IMG/VR virus record: IMGVR_UViG_3300025301_000111
Coordinates: 1 to 24,219 of that record
Origin: a virus
Reading direction: 5' to 3' (one strand)
Length of the DNA stretch: 24,219 nucleotides
Below are positions 15,270 to 21,816 of this stretch, in pieces; positions within the stretch are counted from its first letter, which is position 1; every line of letters begins with the position of its first letter. Position numbers and translations under genes: made by a program. The notes below the pieces were generated by a model. The model worked only from the letters and a program-made list of their open reading frames with translations, was not told where the DNA came from and searched no databases.

Positions 15270-15286
15270 ACCGGACAAAACGAGCC

Positions 15287-15499
15287 TTAGAATGGCATAT
15301 CAGAGTCTTCTTTTGGTTGAAACTGACCCCTAAGATTGGTTTTACCAGTCTTAGTTTTGTTAATCCAAAGCGAAGCCTTTAATTCAACTCCGTTAACTTT
15401 GGCATCACCAGTATAATCGGGACGGTTATCACCATCCTCCTTATACCCATTCTTCAATAGGCTCATGCTATTGTCTTTAAGTTCAAAGCCTTTAGCCAT
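15287..15499 (-). CDS. DUF736-like small phage protein
   Basis: ATG 15499 is preceded by CAGGAG. The 70-residue sequence (GFELKDNSMSLLKNGYKE, then PDYTGDAKVNGVELKASLW, then KTGKTNLRGQFQPKE) follows a small phage/plasmid protein pattern: 'F..KDN..SLFKN..K....PDYTG...V.G.E...S.W....K.GK'. I associate it with DUF736-like proteins. These are soluble beta proteins often found among DNA-replication or transfer genes and suspected of binding single-stranded DNA. Position at the end of the recombination block agrees. The family call is moderately sure; function is not established. Confidence 0.75.
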   Translation of the reverse strand: MAKGFELKDNSMSLLKNGYKEDGDNRPDYTGDAKVNGVELKASLWINKTKTGKTNLRGQFQPKEDSDMPF

Positions 15500-15513
15500 T
15501 TTGAACTCCTGTT

Positions 15514-15567
15514 TTATGGAATGCTATACAAACGATGAACATAATGCCAACCATGTCCATCTGTCAT
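15514..15567 (-). other. Possible 17-codon leader peptide ahead of the DUF736-like gene
   Basis: The 97-base gap 15500-15596 contains ATG 15567 with AGGAAAG just upstream and TAA at 15514-15516, encoding 17 residues rich in His and Tyr. An overlapping second frame of 22 codons is hydrophobic and runs into the next start. Either could be a leader peptide or chance. No hairpin is obvious. Confidence 0.2.
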
Positions 15568-15596
15568 TCTTTCCTGTTTGCACAGCGTTCCCGTTA

Positions 15597-15986
15597 TTAA
15601 AAAACTTTTCCAATTAATCCAGTTAATTCTTTTATGGGTAGCAATAGTAGTTCTGATTTATCATCATCACCGCCCATTATTTTTTTAGCAGTTCCGTTCC
15701 GTAGCATAGCCCTGCAAATATTCTTAAGTTCATCAACCGGAAAACAAAGCATACCTTTTACCTTATCTTTGTCTGTAAGTATATGAAACCACCAATCTGA
15801 TTCTGTCACTGAAATTCCTGACTTCTTTCCACGACATTTTATTTCTATTGCTATGTTTCCGGTGTCAACCCACTTATCCCTTTCTGTCTTAACTTCTATC
15901 TTGCCTTTCATGGCAAATAGTTTTTGCAGACCTTTTTCGTAAATCTGTCCAAATTCTAAGTCTAAATCAAATTTAGAATTATACAC
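15597..15986 (-). CDS. PD-(D/E)XK-like phage nuclease family protein
   Basis: This 129-residue protein starts at GTG 15986 with AAGGA about eight bases upstream. Glu17 lies in a first helix, then KIE31-V-K33 gives the E-x-K core. DTGNIAIEIKCRGKKSGI and TESDWWFHILT follow. The order 'E..., EVKT, TGN-IE, SGI, T.(A/S)DWW' is one I recall in a phage protein family thought to have a restriction-endonuclease fold. The acidic residue that normally precedes E-x-K was not clearly placed, so activity is uncertain. It lies beside a second nuclease-like gene and near the Cas4-like nuclease, consistent with DNA recombination or processing. Confidence 0.7.
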   Translation of the reverse strand: MYNSKFDLDLEFGQIYEKGLQKLFAMKGKIEVKTERDKWVDTGNIAIEIKCRGKKSGISVTESDWWFHILTDKDKVKGMLCFPVDELKNICRAMLRNGTAKKIMGGDDDKSELLLLPIKELTGLIGKVF

Positions 15987-16308
15987 CTAGTTTTTCCTTA
16001 ACTATAGAAAGCATCCATACAAACTTTTCATAATCTATAACCATCATTGCCTTGCCCCGGTCTTCCCTTATTACAACACCCTCTTCTTCCTTTTCAGGTT
16101 TGAGCCATGATGCTACAACCTTCCTTCTCTTGCATCCGTAATACTTTCCTTCAATCTCTATATCACCCTGTTCATGCTGGGCTCCGCCCCTGTCCCGGTT
16201 AAATGCTTCCAATTTATATTCCTTTGCCTTACTTACAGCAAATCGTTGCAGGTCAGCACCGCGCCTGCGGTTACGCCTGCCCTGTCTAACCTTCTTGGGG
16301 TCTTTCAT
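15979..16308 (-). CDS. Hjc-like Holliday-junction resolvase/VRR-type nuclease with altered active site
   Basis: ATG 16308 has GGAG at the right spacing; 109 residues. It has a basic start (RQGRRNRRRGADLQRFAVSK), then RDRGGAQHEQGD49IEIEG and YYG58CK60RRK, ending in VIREDRGKAMMVIDYEKFVW. This is the layout of Hjc-type resolvases and phage PD-(D/E)XK nucleases: basic helix, 'GG..G.D', 'E-x-K', then a strand with 'R.DR...lv.l....F'. The expected acidic residue of (E/D)-x-K is Gly58 here, so catalysis may be lost or moved to Glu51 or Glu53. It overlaps the next gene by eight bases. Confidence 0.65.
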   Translation of the reverse strand: MKDPKKVRQGRRNRRRGADLQRFAVSKAKEYKLEAFNRDRGGAQHEQGDIEIEGKYYGCKRRKVVASWLKPEKEEEGVVIREDRGKAMMVIDYEKFVWMLSIVKEKLGV

Positions 16309-16487
16309 ACGTATATCTCCATCTTGGTTTTAACACCCTTGTTTCTACAAGGTGGGCAAGACATAAGCAGTCTCTTTGAATCGCTCCACATCTCGTTACT
16401 GCATTCTTCACATACATACAGGTATTCAATTTTTTCCATACCATCCTCCAACCTTTTCTTGCGCCTTGACATCCTAAATCTCGTCAT
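16305..16487 (-). CDS. 60-aa zinc-ribbon protein
   Basis: ATG 16487 has GGAAGG about ten bases upstream; an alternative ATG at 16472 directly after the upstream stop is possible. A basic N-terminus is followed by YVC26EEC29 and MSC44PPC47, two CxxC knuckles 14 residues apart, the classic small zinc ribbon. It is probably a nucleic-acid or protein-binding accessory factor of the recombination genes it is coupled to (four-base overlap with the resolvase-like gene). The exact role is not known. Confidence 0.7.
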   Translation of the reverse strand: MTRFRMSRRKKRLEDGMEKIEYLYVCEECSNEMWSDSKRLLMSCPPCRNKGVKTKMEIYV

Positions 16488-16737
16488 CTTTGCAATACCT
16501 TCCGGTTATGGGTTCAGTGAACCTGTTATTGTCTTCCACTGCCTTGTTGTATTTATCAACCAAATCATCCCTTATCTTTTTCATATCTTTTAAAAGTTTT
16601 TCATAGGGTTTAAAATGCTTAAGTGTATTAACCCCGTAAATCCTTATCCCTAACAGGTTCTCAAGTGCGTTTATCTGCAACTCTATCTCAGGCAGGGTGT
16701 ACTGGATGATAGCATTTATCTGTGTCTTGTCAATCAA
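16474..16737 (-). CDS. 87-aa helical hypothetical protein (TTG start)
   Basis: The start is TTG 16737 in a TTGA overlap with the preceding stop, analogous to the ATGA and GTGA overlaps elsewhere. The 87 residues are predicted mostly helical (EIELQINALENLLGIRIYGV, KLLKDMKKIRDDLVDKYNKA). No catalytic or metal motif was seen. It sits inside the DNA-recombination block and may be an accessory of its neighbours; no family is recognised. Confidence 0.7.
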   Translation of the reverse strand: MIDKTQINAIIQYTLPEIELQINALENLLGIRIYGVNTLKHFKPYEKLLKDMKKIRDDLVDKYNKAVEDNNRFTEPITGRYCKDDEI

Positions 16738-17132
16738 AACGGGATATCCAATGTGCTGATAACCCTAGCAACCGGGTACTTCACCACTTTAGAGAACGCA
16801 TTAGTGAAAACTTTTTCATATACTTCTATAGTCACCAGTTCACCTATAATTTTTTCAGGTTTAAAACTTGGAGTATCGCTACTCCTGTCTCTCTTAATGC
16901 CCATTACATTCAGGAACCTTGCATAACCCCAATTTTTCTTGGGGTCATACAAGAATCCATCAGCCTTTTTATATCTGAACACGCCGTTATCTTTAACAGT
17001 ACCGCCGTCAACATGATATACGGGCTTGTAAACATCGGCTAAATACCTGCCGAATCTGATATCAGTTGCAACTTCAACATCAACGATTTTCGCGTTTTGT
17101 TTTCCTGTCTTAACTGAATCATAACTCCGCAT
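16734..17132 (-). CDS. Possible ssDNA-binding (DUF669-like) protein
   Basis: This 132-residue protein starts at ATG 17132, overlapping the upstream gene by 14 bases, without a clear ribosome-binding site. It is predicted beta-rich, with RFGRYLADVYKPVYHVDGG, VKDNGVFRYKKADGF, a short helix (YARFLNVMGIKRD) and then IIGELVTIEVYEKVFTNAF and YPVARVIS. A beta-barrel followed by 'LG-I...G..v.v.v....' resembles phage DUF669/OB-fold single-strand-binding proteins that accompany recombination nucleases. The gene order (this, a 126-residue partner, Cas4-like nuclease) supports the idea. The call is tentative. Confidence 0.65.
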   Translation of the reverse strand: MRSYDSVKTGKQNAKIVDVEVATDIRFGRYLADVYKPVYHVDGGTVKDNGVFRYKKADGFLYDPKKNWGYARFLNVMGIKRDRSSDTPSFKPEKIIGELVTIEVYEKVFTNAFSKVVKYPVARVISTLDIPF

Positions 17133-17499
17133 TATTGCTGGAAAGTTCTTCTATCCTCCGCAGGCAGACATCCAAGTTTTCCTTAGTGATGTGACCATCT
17201 GCAAGTGATTTAAGCACCTTATCCCTGTCACCACTAGTTAAAGCCTGAGCCTTATCCTTAATAATTTCAGCAATATGCTCTGCATCCGTGTTGTTTTCAG
17301 CCTTTCCAAAAGCACTGTTTGTAACTGAACCGTTACCAGATGTTGATTTGCCGTCAACAACATACCTTACCCAACACTCAATCTGAGTGCAGAGTTCGTC
17401 TGTCATATTCATGCCGTTAGTAAAAGCGGCGACTGCAAAACCATGCCTGATTTTACCTTCAGTTATCTTATCCCAATCGGGTTGTTTTGTTTCACTCAT
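17119..17499 (-). CDS. 126-aa recombination-block protein, unknown family
   Basis: ATG 17499 has AAGGAG at good spacing and overlaps the nuclease gene stop. The N-terminal part (PDWDKITEGKIRHGFAVAAF) is a pattern I recall in proteins encoded next to phage single-strand annealing or ssDNA-binding genes. It is followed by CTQIECWVRYVVDGKS, a Ser/Asn/Gly-rich linker (about residues 55-72) and a C-terminal helical part (VCLRRIEELSSN). It is soluble, with no enzyme motif. It may be an accessory to the nuclease and ssDNA-binding neighbours. Confidence 0.7.
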   Translation of the reverse strand: MSETKQPDWDKITEGKIRHGFAVAAFTNGMNMTDELCTQIECWVRYVVDGKSTSGNGSVTNSAFGKAENNTDAEHIAEIIKDKAQALTSGDRDKVLKSLADGHITKENLDVCLRRIEELSSNNAEL

Positions 17500-18227
17500 A
17501 GTTTATTATCTCCTTCTGATTTTAAACCACCACCGCAGACTTCAAAAAATCCGCAGTATTTAGGGTTGCATTCCCACGAATATGCAGGTGCAACGCCTAA
17601 CTCTATTGCCGGGTTCCCTTTTTTGAATCGTTTATTAAGGTCTACCCAATAATTCTTTGCCTCTTCTATGTACTGGACATCAACAGGGTATTCTCTCATT
17701 GCTGATGTATCCTTCTGATAGTAGATGAGTGCAAGTTTTTTCATGCGCTTACTATATTCCTCTTCATACCACCAAGCATATGCCCCTAGTTGCAGGTGGT
17801 AATTAATGGATGGTGCAGGGTCTGGACACCTGCCAAATAATTTCTTCCACTTAAAAGAATTGCAGGTCTTAATGTCATACAGTGCATCATCGTCTGCCAC
17901 AATGATATCCAAGAACCCGCGTACATTAACCTTTGGCAACTGAATCTCTTTTTCAATAAATATCTGTGTACCATTATTCTGGGCATATTCTCCAAGCGCA
18001 TCCTGTATGTCTCCGTGAACCAAATCGCCAAGCCTGAACAGGCGCAGGGTATCTTTGTCAATGGGCTTTGGTTTTACCTTTGCAACGTGCTGAAAATAAT
18101 GCTTACGCATACACATTCCAGATGCTGATGCGTGAAACCACTTCTCATGCCCATCATATCTTTTCTTCTGATGGAGACTATTTCTATTTGCTATGTATTC
18201 GTTATAAATCCCTATAATATCAATCAC
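17496..18227 (-). CDS. Cas4/RecB-like PD-(D/E)XK exonuclease with predicted 4Fe-4S cluster
   Basis: This 243-residue protein starts at GTG 18227 with GGGAG eight bases upstream. In order: Cys39 in ASASGMC39MRK, H71 in LGDLVH71GD, D107 in GFLD107IIV, D118-I-K120-T (the D-x-K core) and Q146-L-GAY150. The C-terminal trio is Cys220, Cys225 and Cys231 (C-NPKY-C-GFFEV-C). One N-terminal plus three C-terminal cysteines around a RecB nuclease core is the Cas4/AddB arrangement that binds a 4Fe-4S cluster. Such phage enzymes resect DNA ends for recombination or processing. No cas1, cas2 or CRISPR repeats are nearby, so a replication/recombination role is far more likely than spacer acquisition. Confidence 0.88.
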   Translation of the reverse strand: MIDIIGIYNEYIANRNSLHQKKRYDGHEKWFHASASGMCMRKHYFQHVAKVKPKPIDKDTLRLFRLGDLVHGDIQDALGEYAQNNGTQIFIEKEIQLPKVNVRGFLDIIVADDDALYDIKTCNSFKWKKLFGRCPDPAPSINYHLQLGAYAWWYEEEYSKRMKKLALIYYQKDTSAMREYPVDVQYIEEAKNYWVDLNKRFKKGNPAIELGVAPAYSWECNPKYCGFFEVCGGGLKSEGDNKL

Positions 18228-18471
18228 TTAAAGCTCTCCCTATGGGAGATATATCTTTGAACTTCATTTCTTTCCGCATCTCCGTTTGTGCCCATCTATC
18301 GAGTTCAAGTAATTCTTTAGATTGAGCCTGTTTAACAACATTTATTGCTCTCTTAACCCCCGTTATTTCGTGAAAAAGATAATCCTTATTGGGGTCATCA
18401 CCCCATTCTTTTTCAATATCAGTGATTTTAGCATCTAAGTTATTTTCAAGATTTTTTAAAACATCAAACAT
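18220..18471 (-). CDS. 83-aa helical hypothetical protein
   Basis: ATG 18471 overlaps the end of the small basic gene. The 83 residues are all-helical and charged (MFDVLKNLENNLDAKITDIE, ELLELDRWAQTEMRKEMKFK) with no metal or catalytic motif. It overlaps the Cas4-like nuclease gene by eight bases and is probably co-translated with it. Function unknown. Confidence 0.7.
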   Translation of the reverse strand: MFDVLKNLENNLDAKITDIEKEWGDDPNKDYLFHEITGVKRAINVVKQAQSKELLELDRWAQTEMRKEMKFKDISPIGRALSD

Positions 18472-18595
18472 TTATTTTACCTTTTATTTTATTAAGATAT
18501 TTTTTATACTGAATACTTGTACGCCCCTGACGGCTCAAAGTTTCATTTAATTTCCTTTTTTTCTGCTTTCTAATTTTTGCTTTCCTGTTAGGCAT
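18464..18595 (-). CDS. 43-aa highly basic protein
   Basis: ATG 18595 to TGA 18464-18466; the end overlaps the next gene's start by eight bases, which supports reality. The sequence (MPNRKAKIRKQKKRKLNETL, then SRQGRTSIQYKKYLNKIKGK) is one third Lys/Arg. It follows a 'MPNRK..KRKRR.LN..L...GRT..QYKK' pattern that I recall in several phages. Nucleic-acid binding is likely from charge. It lies just downstream of the large hairpin at 18608-18671. Confidence 0.65.
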   Translation of the reverse strand: MPNRKAKIRKQKKRKLNETLSRQGRTSIQYKKYLNKIKGKINV

Positions 18596-18607
18596 ATTTA
18601 AAAATGT

Positions 18608-18671
18608 GGCAAAGGGCGGTGGAATGATAACAAACGGAGTATCAGATATGGAGTTACCACCACCCTCTGCC
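18608..18671 (-). terminator. Long GC-rich hairpin with T-run (intrinsic-terminator-like)
   Basis: Read on the - strand, GGCAGAGGGTGGTGG (18671-18657) pairs with CCACCGCCCTTTGCC (18622-18608): 15 pairs including two G-U. An inner TAAC/GTTA helix extends it, and ACATTTTT follows. It closes the HNH/AT-hook pair on its downstream side. It may terminate, attenuate or process the leftward transcript. Confidence 0.6.
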
Positions 18672-18677
18672 GGGGGG

Positions 18678-18866
18678 TTATTTAGGTGGACTTAAGAACA
18701 CTTCCAATCCGCGACCAACTTTTTCCATAAAACTTGCGGTTGGGGTTGCCAAATCAATCTTTTTGTACACTCTTTTTCTGTTTGACCAGTAGGTATCGCA
18801 ATCCTGTGCAATCCTGTATCCATTTGCCTTGGTTGTACCTTTAGGTCTTCCACGCTTTGTTTTCAT
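18678..18866 (-). CDS. 62-aa AT-hook DNA-binding protein
   Basis: ATG 18866 has a strong AAAGGAG and overlaps the HNH gene stop (ATGA). Residues 2-11 (KTKRGRPKGT) are a canonical AT-hook (core R-G-R-P), which inserts into the minor groove of AT-rich DNA. The rest (YRIAQDCDTYWSNRKRVYKK, EKVGRGLEVFLSPPK) is unrecognised. Being coupled to the HNH gene suggests it is part of the same cassette, perhaps helping target or regulate it; that is inference. Confidence 0.7.
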   Translation of the reverse strand: MKTKRGRPKGTTKANGYRIAQDCDTYWSNRKRVYKKIDLATPTASFMEKVGRGLEVFLSPPK

Positions 18867-19522
18867 TTAGAGACTCCTTTGTATTCTTTTTTTAGTTTCT
18901 CTCTTCTTTTTTTTGTTACAGCGGAAGAATGCTGAGACATTACTTCCGCAAACTTCTCAGATATTTCCCGCTTCTGTTTATTAAACGTCCCGTTTTCAGA
19001 AAAGTTCCCGTTATATTCATATAATTTTTTAATTAATTTTGAGTATCCTTCAATATAATCAGATATCTCTTTCCAGTGATTAAAGTCTTTTGATGTTTTT
19101 AAGAAGTGGCAGTTGTGACACCTGACCTCGCACTTGGCAATCTCTTTCTCAATTCGTATCCAACTGTACCCTTCCCTGACTAACAGATTGACACCTTCGG
19201 TTTTTCTAATCCTTAATTTTTCATCCATAGAGATATGGTCAAAAACCATAGATGATGGATGATACAGCACACCACAGTCAGTACACGGCACATTCAAATA
19301 CTTGGTTATAATCTTTATATAATTCAGCAGACTCCTGCCCCGTTTGTTTATCCTGCCACGCTTGATGTCCCTTTCTTTATTTTTATGGTAAGCAGACCGG
19401 TTAAATGCAGTCTGACATACCTTGCACATAGTCTGCAACTTGTCTTTTCTGCAATTATTTACATGGAAATAAGAAACAGGCTTTGTTTCTTTGCACTTAC
19501 AACATTTTTTCATTTTTTGCAT
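18863..19522 (-). CDS. HNH endonuclease with N-terminal zinc finger
   Basis: This 219-residue protein starts at ATG 19522 (or 19513). Residues 7-36 hold a first zinc knuckle (CCKCKETKPVSYFH; MCKVC). The HNH core comes later: C80-TDC83, the catalytic-type VFDH96 at 94-96, then a helix and EVRC135HNC138H139. This is the layout of phage HNH enzymes related to homing endonucleases. They cut DNA lacking the insertion and spread their gene, though some act in packaging or modification. A basic C-terminal region (KKRREKLKKEYKG) could bind DNA. It is preceded by a hairpin rather than a ribosome-binding site, and is flanked on the far side by a related hairpin, as expected of a mobile insert. Confidence 0.85.
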   Translation of the reverse strand: MQKMKKCCKCKETKPVSYFHVNNCRKDKLQTMCKVCQTAFNRSAYHKNKERDIKRGRINKRGRSLLNYIKIITKYLNVPCTDCGVLYHPSSMVFDHISMDEKLRIRKTEGVNLLVREGYSWIRIEKEIAKCEVRCHNCHFLKTSKDFNHWKEISDYIEGYSKLIKKLYEYNGNFSENGTFNKQKREISEKFAEVMSQHSSAVTKKRREKLKKEYKGVSK

Positions 19523-19531
19523 ATCAAAAAT

Positions 19532-19589
19532 AGGGCGGAATCACACGGATATAAGAAAAGGAAAAGAAAATAAAATCCGCAACCGCCCT
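19532..19589 (-). repeat. GC-rich hairpin upstream of the HNH gene
   Basis: Read on the - strand, AGGGCGG (19589-19583) pairs with CCGCCCT (19538-19532) and an inner CGGAT (19579-19575) pairs with ATCCG (19550-19546); ATTTTTG follows. The 3' arm and T-run resemble those of the hairpin at 18608-18671, so the two may be copies of one element. The surrounding gap 19523-19629 holds no gene that I can see. Confidence 0.5.
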
Positions 19590-19629
19590 GCTACTAATCT
19601 ATTAATTATCCTATGAAATTTCAACAAGA

Positions 19630-19890
19630 TTATGAGTCAATCCGGTAGTAGCACTGCCATCCGCAGTCATCATCGTGCCAACTTATTTCAGAGATATTCA
19701 CATCACAATGCTCCTGAACATAACTGATGTCTTCAGCACGTATCGGTAGCCAGTGCCCAAATGATAGATACCTTTCATTCTCAGCATTTGTGCTGAAATC
19801 AAGCCTATCCCTAGTGATGCCACACATACCCAATAGTAACACTATCTTATGTTCATTCGGGCAACTTGGTAATGTCTCTTTATTGTTCAT
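19630..19890 (-). CDS. 86-aa hypothetical protein
   Basis: ATG 19890 has AAGGAT upstream and lies one base after the previous stop. The 86 residues are acidic, with several cysteines (Cys9, Cys23, Cys67 and two more near the end, in HDDDCGWQCYYRID) but no regular zinc motif. It looks soluble and mixed alpha/beta. No family is recognised. It is the last gene before the hairpin that precedes the HNH cassette. Confidence 0.65.
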   Translation of the reverse strand: MNNKETLPSCPNEHKIVLLLGMCGITRDRLDFSTNAENERYLSFGHWLPIRAEDISYVQEHCDVNISEISWHDDDCGWQCYYRIDS

Positions 19891-19891
19891 T

Positions 19892-20101
19892 TTAATCCTT
19901 CGCTTTTTTATCAGGTTGATGACGATATAATTTTATTCCCATCTCAAGTTCTCTTGCAAATGAATGAAATGTTTCGAATTCCCCATCTTTCCACTTCATC
20001 AGCATTCTATCCATAAATTCTTCAAGAGGTAAATCTTTGTATTCTTCCTTATAAAACTTTACCGCTTCTTCCCATGAATCAAAATCACCTTTATCCATCA
20101 T
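19892..20101 (-). CDS. 69-aa acidic helical hypothetical protein
   Basis: ATG 20101 has AAGGATT at suitable spacing; a second Met follows at once. The sequence (DSWEEAVKFYKEEYKDLPLE, then RMLMKWKDGEFETFHSFARE) is helical and charged, without membrane or metal motifs. It belongs to a chain of small leftward genes with individual good ribosome-binding sites, typical of an early region. Function unknown. Confidence 0.65.
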   Translation of the reverse strand: MMDKGDFDSWEEAVKFYKEEYKDLPLEEFMDRMLMKWKDGEFETFHSFARELEMGIKLYRHQPDKKAKD

Positions 20102-20110
20102 TCTAATCCT

Positions 20111-20398
20111 TTATTTAGTTATTGCGTTTTTTAATCTAAACCCAACTACACGGACGTGCTTTTCTTTATTATATTCAATAAAGCCAGAATGAAAATTTGA
20201 AAGGTCTTTTGTGTAAAAGGCTTCTTTTTTTTCAAGTGTCTTAGACAACCTTAGTAAAAATTCAATACCACCATTTGATTTTATATCTATTGGGTCATCT
20301 TTGTCCCGTTCAGTTATCCCTTTTTCCCTACCATCATCTAAAACAAGTATTACATTAACAAGATGGTTTTTACTACTAATCGAAACGTGTCTATACAT
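20111..20398 (-). CDS. 95-aa hypothetical protein
   Basis: ATG 20398 has AGGAG at ideal spacing. The 95-residue product is predicted alpha/beta: strands (HVSISSKNHLVNVILVLDDG), a helix (GGIEFLLRLSKTLEKKEAFY), and a final strand pair (HVRVVGFRLKN). There are no cysteines and no membrane segment. No family is recognised. It is co-oriented with, and 19 bases downstream of, the DUF932 gene. Confidence 0.65.
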   Translation of the reverse strand: MYRHVSISSKNHLVNVILVLDDGREKGITERDKDDPIDIKSNGGIEFLLRLSKTLEKKEAFYTKDLSNFHSGFIEYNKEKHVRVVGFRLKNAITK

Positions 20399-20417
20399 TT
20401 CTTCTCCTATTTATTCA

Positions 20418-21335
20418 TTAACCTACGATATAGTTCTTGGCAATTTCAAAAGCCTTGACTTTCTGCCTTGCCCGTGTACCGCTCAAGATATTGCTACCGG
20501 CATCCAGTTCTTTATCAGAAATCATATGGTCAGCCCAATATGTGACTGCTGAAAACCATCTCCAAGCCGTATCGCCACGCTCAACCTGTCCGGGCGACTC
20601 ATGGTAAGCCCAATCGAGGTCAATAAGTTGGTTGGTATGCCTTCCTGAATAACTTGGCTCTGTCCAGTATTGTTTACCACGCTTTGTACGACTTCTAGGT
20701 TTCATCGAGGCACCAAGCACATTAGCGAACTCTTTCTTGTTTCTCATTTCATGCCAATCCGTATCCTGCATCCTGTTTACCAAGTCATAGTATTCAAGAA
20801 TAGTATCATTAGCCAATCGTATCTGTAACTGGTAATCCTGAATCTTAAAAGAAGAGTTACGGGTATGCTTTGCCTTGAACAGAATGTCAGAGGCTGAATT
20901 AAGCATGAACGTATTGGCACACCATGTATCTACAACCTTTATAGTGCTTTTTAACGCTACTGAACCATCATGCGATGTCCCAATCCACATCTTAGGGTTT
21001 AACGTAGTCCCATCAAAAGACAGGTTGGGCAACTCATCATTCTCCAATTCAATGAAGGCGAGCCGGTTGTTTTTTAATTCACCACTGCCTGTTATTTTGT
21101 ACCCCATTTTTACCAGTTCGTGGGCAATCTCTTCCAACTGCTCTAACTGGATAGGGTAATAACTTGCAGGATGCACGTAAACTACGTCCCCATTATCACG
21201 GGGGTTATTGCGTGCAGTACGCTCTACTGCATGGAACCCGTGAATAGGGTCAAAGCCGGTACTACCATCTTCGTTAATTATTTCCCGGTACATCTTGACC
21301 GGCTTAACATCATGTGTGAATATGTTTTCTTTCAT
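20418..21335 (-). CDS. DUF932 family phage/plasmid protein
   Basis: This 305-residue protein starts at ATG 21335 with AAGGAG upstream. The family core is visible: SHDGSVALKSTIKVVDTWCA at about 121-140, NTFMLNSASD, then FKAKHTRNSSFKI at about 153-165. It matches 'N.HDGS......(R/K)VVC.NT......... +HT' of DUF932/TIGR03299. These proteins are widespread in phages and plasmids, and their biochemical role is not established. Links to replication or recombination have been suggested. Length is close to normal for the family, so the gene looks intact. Confidence 0.85.
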   Translation of the reverse strand: MKENIFTHDVKPVKMYREIINEDGSTGFDPIHGFHAVERTARNNPRDNGDVVYVHPASYYPIQLEQLEEIAHELVKMGYKITGSGELKNNRLAFIELENDELPNLSFDGTTLNPKMWIGTSHDGSVALKSTIKVVDTWCANTFMLNSASDILFKAKHTRNSSFKIQDYQLQIRLANDTILEYYDLVNRMQDTDWHEMRNKKEFANVLGASMKPRSRTKRGKQYWTEPSYSGRHTNQLIDLDWAYHESPGQVERGDTAWRWFSAVTYWADHMISDKELDAGSNILSGTRARQKVKAFEIAKNYIVG

Positions 21336-21535
21336 TATTTATTCTCCTTTTTATTAAGTTCCCGACACAATCCTTCAAGACTATTGAAAGATATTTCTTC
21401 AATTTTATCATCAGCGACACCAAAGCCTTCATTTTCCCATTCCTGTATTTGTTTTTCAAATACTAATTTAGATGTGCCGTATTTAACGTGTGGAAAATCT
21501 GCATCACCATAAGATGTGAATTTGTATATTTTCAT
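21335..21535 (-). CDS. 66-aa hypothetical protein
   Basis: ATG 21535 has AAGGAAA upstream; its stop shares a base with the DUF932 start. The product is mixed alpha/beta: MKIYKFTSYGDADFPHVKYG, a Glu-rich helix (FEKQIQEWENEGF), and a second helix (SLEGLCRELNKKENK). No family is recognised. The tight coupling suggests co-expression with DUF932. Confidence 0.65.
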   Translation of the reverse strand: MKIYKFTSYGDADFPHVKYGTSKLVFEKQIQEWENEGFGVADDKIEEISFNSLEGLCRELNKKENK

Positions 21536-21816
21536 TTTTTATTTTCCTTTTTCTTGTTTATTATTGTAGCAAAGCAGGGCGTATTATCGCCAACCCAAGA
21601 ACCAATCGTATTGTAATAAAAGTAGTCCATTGCATCTTCGCTATCTTTAATGCCCTGCTCCGCAAGAAGTTCCAAACATTTTTCCTTGTCGTATAAAACC
21701 ACTGGCTCCATACTGCATCTTTCGACAATGCCTAGAATAGCATCATCATAGCCATCAGCAAATAACACTTCCGGGTATTTGCTTGCAATGATGTCCTTAA
21801 CAAGCCTGATGTTCAG
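21532..21816 (-). CDS. Conserved phage protein of unknown function, probable CTG start
   Basis: The recognisable core (VLFADGYDDAILGIVERC, then EPVVLYDKEKCLELL, then YYNTIGSWVGDNTPCF) belongs to a small protein family I recall from many phages, function unknown. In that family a helix resembling IRLVKDIIASKYPE precedes 'VLFADG'. This helix is present in frame upstream of the first conventional start (GTG 21768), but no ATG, GTG or TTG is available there. CTG 21816-21814 overlaps the previous stop (CTGA) and has CGGAG six bases upstream (21827-21823). I therefore place the start at CTG, giving 94 residues; the fallback GTG gives 78 and lacks a ribosome-binding site. Confidence 0.7.
   Translation of the reverse strand: MNIRLVKDIIASKYPEVLFADGYDDAILGIVERCSMEPVVLYDKEKCLELLAEQGIKDSEDAMDYFYYNTIGSWVGDNTPCFATIINKKKENKK

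Noticed and set aside
15514-15567. 17-codon frame as a real gene
   Set aside because: It has a fair ribosome-binding site, but the length is within chance and a second frame overlaps it. It is kept only as a possible leader peptide.
17496-18227. Cas4-like gene as part of a CRISPR-Cas locus
   Set aside because: No cas1 or cas2 gene and no repeat-spacer array were seen; the neighbours are recombination genes, so a phage replication nuclease is the better reading.
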